Assembly: GCA_018823415.1 (NCBI GenBank)
Contig: JAHJIN010000389.1
Coordinates: 1 to 32,174 of the forward strand
DNA length: 32,174 bases
Source: Chloroflexota bacterium
Lineage (GTDB): Bacteria; Chloroflexota; JAHJIN01
Reading direction: 5' to 3'
Positions 24,230 through 31,180 of the stretch are shown here, one piece after another. Under the pieces are notes generated by a model that was given only the letters and a program-made list of their open reading frames with translations, was not told where the DNA came from and did not search any database. Each line of letters starts with the position of its first letter. Position 1 is the stretch's first letter. The position numbers and the translations under genes were made by a program.

Positions 24230-27200
24230 TCAAAAGTCCCTGATCACCAGCGGCAGGTACAGGTAATAATAAGTCGGGGACGGCACCTCCAACACCCAGG
24301 TGCAGGAGGTGACCGCGCCGCCGGCCCTGGTCTGGCCGCCTGGCAGCACGCGGAACTCGTAGGTCTGGCCGGGCGTCAGCGGGTCGTGCGTGATGACAGC
24401 CTGGTCTTGACCCATCCCCTTGGTCGAGTGCCAGGTGACGTTCAGATTCACCGTGGGGCTAAAGGCAAACTGGACGGTTTGCGTATTCACCGGCTCGGGG
24501 AAATCCACCACCATCACCACGTCCCGGGCCACCGTCCCGCTGATGGGGGTGGTAGGCGTGATAGTCTGGGCACCGACCAGGGCCAGGCCGGTGGCCTGTT
24601 GCTGGTTGCTGCACGTGTCCTGCACGGTCACGGTGACGGTATAGGCACCCGGCGCAGTATAGGTATAGGCCGGCGTGGCCGTGTCCAACCCGGTGCCGGT
24701 GCCCGGGCCACCCAGGTCCCAGACATACGCCAAGGGACCGGTCCCGGTGGCGGTGGCGGTCAAGGCCATCGTGTGGCCGACGAGCACCGGGCTGTTTGAC
24801 GTCAGGTCCACAGTCAACGGCTGGCACAACACATCCACCGTTCCGGTGACGGTGTCACTGCCACACTCGTTCGTCACGGTGACGGTGACGGCATAGGTGC
24901 CCGGTGCGGTAAAGGTATAGACCGGCGTGGCCGTGTCCAGCCCGGTGCCCTGCCCCGGCCCTTCGACCGTCCAGGTGTAGGTCATCGGCGGCGTGCCGAC
25001 GAGTCGGTGAGCCGTCAGATGGACTGGCTGGCCCAATACCACCGGGCTGTCGCTCTCTAGCGCAACCACTGGCGATATGCACGTGGTCACGGCGGTAAAA
25101 GCATCGGGCAACATGGTCGCCTGACAATCGCCATTATAGAGGGTTAGGGTATAGGTGCCCGCCGGCAGGCCCGCCGGCACCACGGCGTCCAGCAGGGTAG
25201 AGCTTGCCAGCGTTACCGAGAGCAGCCAGGTGTCGCCCAACTGGATATTGGGTGTGTCGATGAAATTGGCACCGGCGATCTGGACCGGCGTGTCATCATA
25301 GGCTGAGCCCTGGTCGGGCGTGACGCTGTATACAACCGGGGCCGGGCTGGGCGGCAGCGGTGCAGTGATCTGCACATCGTCGATAAACCAGCCGGTGTCA
25401 GCCACCGACGTGTCACAGCCAATGCGCCAGCGGATCTGGGCGGTGGACCCGGCATAGCTGCTCAGGTCCACTGTCACCTGGGTCCAGGTGGTCAGGTCGC
25501 TGGTCCAGGCCTGGCGCCCCCCCAGCGGATTCCCATACGCCGTGCTCAGTGTGCCATTGTAGCCATTGGCGGTAATGTGCGCGCCCAGGTCAGTCCAGGC
25601 GCCGCCATCGGCGGAAATCTCGATAACCGCGCCGTCATAGGGCACAGATGTCCCTTCAAAGTTGTAACGGTGCCAGAACGTGAGGGTACTGCCGGCGCCC
25701 AGCGCCACCGGCACTGTGTTCCAGAGCTGGCTATCGGTAGGTACGCCATCGTCGGGCACGAACCAAGCGTGGTTGGGGCTGTGCGATTGGCTGGTGCCCA
25801 GCGCCCAATGGTTGGTGCCTATCGTGGTCTGATGCGTCCACTGGTCAGCGCCAGACTCCATGTCATCGTAAAAGCTGGCAGCCAGCGCCACGGTAGACAG
25901 GTGCCTTGCGCTCGACCAGTCGCCGCTACCGCAGATGTTTTCGGCCTGCACGCGCCACCAGTAGCAGCGGTTGCCCAGCAACGGCGCGGCCGGCACATAG
26001 GTGGGGCTGGCAATGCCGCCCTGGTCAGTGAGCGGAGCATCGAATCGGGGGGTGGCTGCCAGTTGGAAGCGATAGCTGCGAGCCGAGGCAACCGCATCCC
26101 ACGTAAAGGTAGGCTGGAGCGGCTGGTTGGTGGACCCGTCGGCCGGGGCGACGAGCGTGGGCGCAGCCGGCACGGCCGCCACCACGTGCAGATAGATGGT
26201 TTCGTCAAACGTGTTGGCACCGTGGTCCGTGGCCGTGACGACGATGGCATAATCGCCGCTGGGCGTGCCGGGCGCCACGGTCAGGGTCAGCTCAGAGACA
26301 AAGGGGGCCTGGGCCGAGGCCGGGGCAAACGCGGCACTGATGCCAGCCGGCAGCGCGCCGGCGTCCAGGTCCACGGTCCCCGTATAGCCGCGCACGCTCT
26401 GGATGGTGACCGTGGACGTGACCGAGCCGCTGGCACACAGCGCGTGCTCGGCGGGATCGACGGTCAGGGTAAAGGTGGGCAGGTCTGGCTCCATAAAGAT
26501 CTTGACAGCCGGGTCGCCCAGCACGTTATAGGTCTCCCAGTAATAGCGCGCGCTGCCCGAGTACGCTGCTTCGACAGCGGCCAAGCCGGCATCGGTCATG
26601 GTGGCAACATCGGCAAACGACTTGGTGGGAGTAAAGAGCGAGTCAAACATGGCGCGTTCCAGCACGTCGTCTTCGTCCCAGTAGCTGCTATCCGACGATC
26701 CCCAGAAGGCCAGCGCGCCCTTGTTGTCCTGGAGCACCCAGGTTTCGCCATAGACCTCCATCTGGTCAAAGTCACCGGTGATGCAGGCGTGGCTGACGAC
26801 AAAGGGGAATATGCCGGTGCTGGTAAGATTGCGCACCTGGGTCTGGCCGTAGCTCATCTCCCAGCCGGTCCAGCTTCCGTGGCCGGAATAGATCACGGCC
26901 CAGCGGCCCTCGTTGACGGCAGCCTGAATGTCGGTGCTGGTGGCATTATAGGTGATACAATAGAGCTTGTCGCCGCCGGGCTGGGGGTTGTTAGGGAAAC
27001 GCCCAGTGTAGCCATTGGGCAGCGTGTGGGTATTGATGACATAGTTGTGCGTGCCTTCAGCGACCGTATACTGGTCGCAGGTGGCGGGAAAGGCAATCTT
27101 TTTCAGCCAGGGTTCCGTCCCGACCAGGCTGGCATAAGCCAGGTATTTGTTGACCATGATGGTGGTCTGGGCGGCCGAACGCACCGGGAATCGACCCCGG

Positions 27201-28318
27201 CCAATGTCAGGGTGCCAGTCGGAAGAGCCATCCATACAGCCATAGTACAGGTCCGTAATCTCGCCGGCTGACACGCTGTTCCAACCTGGCATGGTATCAG
27301 TGTCGCCCACCAGCAGGACATAAGAGGGCGGCGTGGGCCAGGTGTCGTAGGCGTTCTGGATATAGGCCTTGATCTGGGCGTTGGTGGTGGCCGGGATGTC
27401 CGAGAGCTTGGTGATGGTGACAGTAAAACCCCGGCTCTGTTTCAGGGTGACAAAGGGCTGCATGGCAGCATAATAGGCGTCGGCGGTGATGATCAGGTAG
27501 CCAACATCTGTTGTCAGGCTATCCGGATGCGTTGACGGCCGACCCTGGTTATAGTTGAGCAAGTCCCGGCTCAGACGTGCGTCAAAGGCCGGCGACGCAT
27601 AGCGTTCGGCCTGGGCCTGGGTGCGGGCCATGTCGCTGCCGGTCAGACGCAGGCGCACGGTGAGCGTGCTGTACAGGCGCACGGTGCCGGCCGAGGGGTC
27701 ATAGGCCACTGGCCACACCTCCACCGTCTGGACGCGGTGCCCGCGCACGATATAGCTTTCACCCAGCGCAACCGGCGACTGGGGATAGCGCGCGCCGTTA
27801 GCGTAAAAGTCCTGGTCCTTGACCAGAGGGGCAGTCTGCGCAGCGGGAGATTTGGACACTGGCGGCTGCAAGGGATAGATGGGCGACAGGCCCCGGTCGG
27901 TCAGGGCATGGTCGGTGTATTGGGCCTGCACCAGTTCGAGCGTGACCTCGGCGCCAAAGGGAATCTCGACGTCGCGCCGGAGGATCGGCAGGTCGGGCCG
28001 GCCCTGGACAGCGGCAAAGCCGTAGCCGGTCCCCGAGAGCCGCGAGTAGGACTGGCCCTCCGCCTCGACAGTCTCGACCAGACAACCGGGCGTGCGGGCC
28101 GCCAGGTCGATGGCGTTGGCATCGGCGCTGAGCAGGGTGAGGGCGGGAGCAACCGGCTCGGATGAGCCGTCAAACGATAACCACCACTGTCCTTCTGACA
28201 GTGGTGTCTGCTGGGGAACGTGAGCCAGGGCGGGGTTGGTGCCGGCCGTCATGGCGAGGGTCATGAGCAGGCCCAAGCAAAGCAAGCCATTGAGCCATCG
28301 CAGTCCGTGAGACTTCAT
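24230..28318 (-). CDS. Secreted C25 (gingipain-like) cysteine peptidase with multiple adhesion domains
   Basis: The 1,362-residue protein starts at ATG 28316-28318 with GGAGAGG upstream. A signal peptide ends near residue 32 (NPALA). A propeptide-like region follows to about 270. The catalytic domain (about 275-640) has LLVGDTDTMPGW and the His/Cys dyad: YSGHGSW (His near 480) and VSHACITGDF (Cys near 511). Next come a beta-sandwich (about 625-715), an Fn3-like domain, a cleaved-adhesin/MAM-like jelly roll starting FYDDMESGADQW, an IPT/TIG domain, two near-identical PKD domains with YTFTAPGTYAVTVTV and YTYTAPGAYTVTVTV, and a Big-like domain. It ends YLYLPLVIRDF, a tail I associate with exported Chloroflexota proteins. 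It probably degrades extracellular proteins; C25 specificity for Arg/Lys is not assured here. Confidence 0.9.
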   Translation of the reverse strand: MKSHGLRWLNGLLCLGLLMTLAMTAGTNPALAHVPQQTPLSEGQWWLSFDGSSEPVAPALTLLSADANAIDLAARTPGCLVETVEAEGQSYSRLSGTGYGFAAVQGRPDLPILRRDVEIPFGAEVTLELVQAQYTDHALTDRGLSPIYPLQPPVSKSPAAQTAPLVKDQDFYANGARYPQSPVALGESYIVRGHRVQTVEVWPVAYDPSAGTVRLYSTLTVRLRLTGSDMARTQAQAERYASPAFDARLSRDLLNYNQGRPSTHPDSLTTDVGYLIITADAYYAAMQPFVTLKQSRGFTVTITKLSDIPATTNAQIKAYIQNAYDTWPTPPSYVLLVGDTDTMPGWNSVSAGEITDLYYGCMDGSSDWHPDIGRGRFPVRSAAQTTIMVNKYLAYASLVGTEPWLKKIAFPATCDQYTVAEGTHNYVINTHTLPNGYTGRFPNNPQPGGDKLYCITYNATSTDIQAAVNEGRWAVIYSGHGSWTGWEMSYGQTQVRNLTSTGIFPFVVSHACITGDFDQMEVYGETWVLQDNKGALAFWGSSDSSYWDEDDVLERAMFDSLFTPTKSFADVATMTDAGLAAVEAAYSGSARYYWETYNVLGDPAVKIFMEPDLPTFTLTVDPAEHALCASGSVTSTVTIQSVRGYTGTVDLDAGALPAGISAAFAPASAQAPFVSELTLTVAPGTPSGDYAIVVTATDHGANTFDETIYLHVVAAVPAAPTLVAPADGSTNQPLQPTFTWDAVASARSYRFQLAATPRFDAPLTDQGGIASPTYVPAAPLLGNRCYWWRVQAENICGSGDWSSARHLSTVALAASFYDDMESGADQWTHQTTIGTNHWALGTSQSHSPNHAWFVPDDGVPTDSQLWNTVPVALGAGSTLTFWHRYNFEGTSVPYDGAVIEISADGGAWTDLGAHITANGYNGTLSTAYGNPLGGRQAWTSDLTTWTQVTVDLSSYAGSTAQIRWRIGCDTSVADTGWFIDDVQITAPLPPSPAPVVYSVTPDQGSAYDDTPVQIAGANFIDTPNIQLGDTWLLSVTLASSTLLDAVVPAGLPAGTYTLTLYNGDCQATMLPDAFTAVTTCISPVVALESDSPVVLGQPVHLTAHRLVGTPPMTYTWTVEGPGQGTGLDTATPVYTFTAPGTYAVTVTVTNECGSDTVTGTVDVLCQPLTVDLTSNSPVLVGHTMALTATATGTGPLAYVWDLGGPGTGTGLDTATPAYTYTAPGAYTVTVTVQDTCSNQQQATGLALVGAQTITPTTPISGTVARDVVMVVDFPEPVNTQTVQFAFSPTVNLNVTWHSTKGMGQDQAVITHDPLTPGQTYEFRVLPGGQTRAGGAVTSCTWVLEVPSPTYYYLYLPLVIRDF

Positions 28319-28352
28319 GGTATCTTTTTTCCTCTCCACAAAAATATTCGCC

Positions 28353-29165
28353 CTATGTCGGAAGCAAGGTCAGCAGTGCTTCCAGCACTGCCCCGCCTAC
28401 TGCCCGGGCCTTGTCCGAGATGGTAAAGCAATACGCCGGGTCGCCGCGAGGGTCCACGTCGCCCACCTTGGCCCCGGCGCGCACGTGCACGTCGTTGTGG
28501 ATGAGGCCCCGGAGCACCCCGTCCAGCGCAGTGACGACGGGCACGCCGGCCACGGTCGCCACGGTCTCTCCCGCCTGCACCCGGTCCCCGATGGCACGCA
28601 CGCCCTGGAACACGCCATCGGCCGGAGCACGCAGGACACGCCGGGCACCCTGGCCGGCCACCGCGCCGGGGACGCCGGTGTTGGGTCGGGCCGGGCCATC
28701 CCAGATGACCCGGCCCAAATAGTGACCACGTTCGGTTTCGATGACGGCGTGACAATCAATGCCGGCGGTGAACCCTGGCCCCAGCGCAACGACGGCCGGC
28801 GCGCTGGTGAGGCCCAGGCCGGTGGAATTGCGCTTGGCCAGGGTGGCATCCACGATGGCGTCTGGCTCTATGCTATGCGAGCGCACGACCAGGCCGGTGG
28901 GGTCTACCAGCACCGGCACCTCGCCGCGCTGCCAGGCGGCTTCCAACTCGGCCCGGTCCAGGGGCAAGCGCCGGGCCGTGACGTCTTCCACAGTAACGGC
29001 ACCCTCGTAGACGGCGCTGGCAAAGGCCACGGGGCGCCGGATGACGAGGGGTTGAGGCAGCTCGGTCACCAGCACGCGCATGCCGGCCCGGTGTAGCCGG
29101 TGGGCCACACCGGTGCCCAGGTCGCCGCCACCGATGACGAGTGTTTCAAAGCTCCAGCTTTTCAA
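28353..29165 (-). CDS. yqeB: YqeB/EF2563-type selenium-dependent molybdenum hydroxylase accessory protein
   Basis: The 270 residues begin TLVIGGGDLGTGVAHRLHRA, a dinucleotide-binding-like GGGDLGTG loop, then LVTELPQPLVIRRPVAFASA with AVYEGAVTVEDV, a pattern typical of the EF2563 family. The middle has PDAIVDATLAKRN and ALGPGFTAGIDCHAVIETERGH. The end carries biotinyl/lipoyl-like GVFQGVRAIGDRVQAGETVA. Family members are thought to help mature Se-dependent Mo hydroxylases such as xanthine dehydrogenase. No hydroxylase, SelD or MoCo gene is visible in the window. The start is probably TTG 29163-29165 behind GAGGGAG, since the VIGGGDLG loop comes too soon for a later start. It follows the cytochrome genes by 18 bases. 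Confidence 0.85.
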   Translation of the reverse strand: MKSWSFETLVIGGGDLGTGVAHRLHRAGMRVLVTELPQPLVIRRPVAFASAVYEGAVTVEDVTARRLPLDRAELEAAWQRGEVPVLVDPTGLVVRSHSIEPDAIVDATLAKRNSTGLGLTSAPAVVALGPGFTAGIDCHAVIETERGHYLGRVIWDGPARPNTGVPGAVAGQGARRVLRAPADGVFQGVRAIGDRVQAGETVATVAGVPVVTALDGVLRGLIHNDVHVRAGAKVGDVDPRGDPAYCFTISDKARAVGGAVLEALLTLLPT

Positions 29166-29183
29166 CGCGCTCCCTCGCGCGGG

Positions 29184-29615
29184 CTATTGGTATACGCGAG
29201 CCAGGAATCGCACCAGGGTATCGGCCTCTTCAGTAGTCAGTTGCGCGCCCTTGGCGATCATGTTGTCTACAGTTTGCTGCCATTCTTCCGAGGTCTTTTT
29301 GGCGCTGGTAACACGCCCCAGGTCGTGGCATGTGGTGCAGCGCTCGTTCAAGAGCTTTTCGGCGTCGATGGGCTGCGCCGGGTAGGGGCTGGGGCCTGTG
29401 GTGGCGGCCGGTGTGGTCGGCCCGCTGGTGCCGGGCGGATACGCAGTTCCGCCGGATGAAGGCTGCGTGGGTTGCACTGGCTGAGTAGCCCCGGGCACTG
29501 TGGTCGCCGCCGGCTGGGTGGGAACAGGGGCAGTCCCGCCGTCACACTGTACGGCGGCCAGGAGCAGGCCGGTCAAGGCCAGGGCTGCAATGGCAATCAG
29601 AATGGTTTGTTTCAT
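29184..29615 (-). CDS. Exported monohaem cytochrome c (143 aa)
   Basis: The protein carries a hydrophobic export segment (residues 1-23, ILIAIAALALTGLLLAAVQC), then a long Pro/Thr/Gly-rich linker (about 25-82) and a small haem domain. The haem site is C93-T-T-C96-H97. A candidate distal ligand is Met119 in TVDNMIAKGAQL. The Cys24 after AVQ could be lipidated, but Gln at -1 is atypical, so I leave the anchor open. It transfers electrons outside the membrane; the partner is unknown. The start is ATG 29613-29615 with GGGAG upstream. It follows the second cytochrome by 9 bases and closely resembles its C-terminal part, including W..T.D.M.A.GAQ.T..EA. Confidence 0.88.
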   Translation of the reverse strand: MKQTILIAIAALALTGLLLAAVQCDGGTAPVPTQPAATTVPGATQPVQPTQPSSGGTAYPPGTSGPTTPAATTGPSPYPAQPIDAEKLLNERCTTCHDLGRVTSAKKTSEEWQQTVDNMIAKGAQLTTEEADTLVRFLARVYQ

Positions 29616-29624
29616 CTTTCTCCC

Positions 29625-29900
29625 TCATTCATTTCGATGGGCATTGGTCAGATAGGCAGCCAGAACGGCTGCCTCATCATTGGTGATCTGCGCGCCATGG
29701 GCACGCATCCGGTCGATGGTGGCCTCCCAGCCCTCCAGGGAACGTGGGGAAGCCCGGGAAATGCGCTCCAGATTGTGGCAGGATTGACAGCGCGTATGCA
29801 AAAGCTCGTCGCCGGGGTCACGGCTGGCACCCGTGCTGGCGCAGGCAGCCAGCGCCAACGCGACCAGTAGCAGACCTGCAACACACCCGGGTCGCTTCAC
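29625..29900 (-). CDS. Monohaem cytochrome c lipoprotein (91 aa)
   Basis: The start is GTG 29898-29900, two bases after the stop of the four-helix membrane protein; an upstream in-frame stretch overlaps that gene. Residues 1-20 form a lipoprotein signal with a good lipobox (LAAC, Cys20). The haem motif is C38-Q-S-C41-H42 (TRCQSCHNLERI), with Met65 (TIDRMRAHGAQIT) as the likely sixth ligand. It is anchored on the outer face of the membrane and probably passes electrons between the four-helix protein and the downstream cytochrome, but this is inferred from order only. Confidence 0.86.
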   Translation of the reverse strand: MKRPGCVAGLLLVALALAACASTGASRDPGDELLHTRCQSCHNLERISRASPRSLEGWEATIDRMRAHGAQITNDEAAVLAAYLTNAHRNE

Positions 29901-29902
29901 GG

Positions 29903-30325
29903 TCAAACCCAGCCGAGCGAGAACAGGAAATACCACAGCGCACTCGAGGTCCACACTCCGGCGATGCTCAGGCCGATGACCAGTCCCAGCCAGCCGCCCA
30001 GCCGGGCCAACCACCGCCGCCGCCCACGGGCGATAAGCACCTTGAGCAGCAGCAACAAGCCGGCCAGCGTACCCACGATAATGTGAGCGGTTCCCCGCAG
30101 GTCATAGGTGCGCCAGCCCTGGGTTTGGATACAGATCAGGGCGATGACGATCACCAGCAGCAAGCACAGGTCGCCGCCCCATTTATGCCAGGCACGCAGA
30201 GCCTTTTTGCTCACCGGCAAAAGCTGAGGAATGCGCCCGCGCAACTGCAACTGGGTCAGGGCCTGCGCAACAGCCAGCACGAGCAGGCCGGTGGTCAACA
30301 GGGATTTGATCCAGAGCACGGTCAC
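29903..30325 (-). CDS. Four-helix membrane protein, possible b-type haem or electron-transfer partner
   Basis: The 140 residues begin at GTG 30323-30325 behind GGGAGGG. Four hydrophobic segments are evident: about 5-25, 52-68, 82-98 and 112-138. His47 (RAWHKWGG) and His81 (RGTAHIIVG) sit at membrane edges, reminiscent of the His pairs in small b-type cytochromes, but no established family is recognised. It is co-directional with two cytochromes c and the gaps between them are 2 and 9 bases, so an electron-transfer unit is plausible. The stop is TGA 29903-29905. The haem-binding idea rests on two His residues and context. Confidence 0.7.
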   Translation of the reverse strand: MTVLWIKSLLTTGLLVLAVAQALTQLQLRGRIPQLLPVSKKALRAWHKWGGDLCLLLVIVIALICIQTQGWRTYDLRGTAHIIVGTLAGLLLLLKVLIARGRRRWLARLGGWLGLVIGLSIAGVWTSSALWYFLFSLGWV

Positions 30326-30462
30326 GTTCGCGCCCTCCCGTTGCCTATCGCCAAAGCGTGGGCATTGTACCACAGACTGGATGGGCTGTAAACCGCTCGT
30401 CCTCGTGAACTGCCCTCAACAAGACGAGGGGCAGGCGGTCTCGGTGAACTCGGATGCGAAGG

Positions 30463-30501
30463 CCCGTGATGCTCCCTACATGATCATCAGATCATCACGG
30501 G
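30463..30501 (-). terminator. Hairpin spanning the end of the corrinoid-protein gene
   Basis: CCCGTGATG (30463-30471) pairs with CATCACGGG (30493-30501) around a 21-base loop that contains the TAG stop codon (30476-30478). No T-run follows, so this may be a weak terminator or a translation-end structure. The gap 30326-30475 has no gene that I can see. Confidence 0.35.
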
Positions 30502-31141
30502 TATAGTCGCCCACCAGGCCGCGCGCCACTTCTACGGCGCTGGCCGCGTCCGGGGCGTAGGCATCGGCCCCGATCTGGTCAGCGAACTCGGCGGTCAGCG
30601 GCGCCCCGCCGATCATGACCTTGACCTTGTCCCGCAACCCGGCCGCCTCCAGTGCCTTGATGGTCTCAGTCATCGCCGGCATAGTGGTGGTGAGCAGTGC
30701 GCTCATGCCCAGCAACTGCGGCTGATGTGTGCGCACGGCGTCCACAAAGTCGGCTGGCGCCACGTCTACGCCCAGATCAACGGTCTCGAACCCGGCACCT
30801 TCCAACATCATCTTGACCAGATTCTTGCCGATGTCGTGCAGGTCGCCCTTGACCGTGCCGATGAGATATTTGCCGGCGCTGGGCACGTCGGCCTCGGCCA
30901 GCAGCGGGCGCAGCACGTTCATGCCGGCGTGCATGGCCCGGGCGGCAATGAGCACCTCGGGCACGAACAGGTTGCCGACCTTGAAATCCCGGCCCACCCG
31001 GTCCATCCCGGCGATAAGCCCATCGGCCAGTATCTCGGCCGGGGAAATGCCCTGAGCCAGAGCCTCTTTGACCAACTCGGGCACTGTTTCGTCTTCGCCG
31101 TTGTACAGTTCTGATGCGATCTGGTGCACTATGTTTGCCAT
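30476..31141 (-). CDS. Corrinoid (B12)-binding protein, methyltransferase-cognate type
   Basis: The 221 residues have the two-part layout of MtaC/MtbC/MttC-like corrinoid proteins. An N-terminal helical cap (about 1-85, with GLIAGMDRVGRDFKVGNLFV and PEVLIAARAMHAG) is followed by a Rossmann-like B12 domain. The cobalamin motif D-x-H-x-x-G is present as D100-L-H102-D-I-G105, with VDLGVDVAPADFV next and MIGGAPLTAEFA near the end. His102 would be the lower axial ligand. Such proteins carry methyl groups between a substrate-specific methyltransferase and a second acceptor enzyme. No methyltransferase or reactivase gene is visible here. The start is ATG 31139-31141 behind GGAGGT. It follows the aminotransferase by 39 bases. 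Confidence 0.92.
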   Translation of the reverse strand: MANIVHQIASELYNGEDETVPELVKEALAQGISPAEILADGLIAGMDRVGRDFKVGNLFVPEVLIAARAMHAGMNVLRPLLAEADVPSAGKYLIGTVKGDLHDIGKNLVKMMLEGAGFETVDLGVDVAPADFVDAVRTHQPQLLGMSALLTTTMPAMTETIKALEAAGLRDKVKVMIGGAPLTAEFADQIGADAYAPDAASAVEVARGLVGDYTRDDLMIM

Positions 31142-31180
31142 GTTGACCTCCGGATATTGGGTAGTGGCGGCCTGGCGTAC

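Noticed and set aside
25577-27271. A 564-codon open frame on the plus strand opposite the protease gene
   Set aside because: It is antisense to a well-supported protease and its translation has no recognisable domain; long antisense frames are expected in GC-rich DNA.
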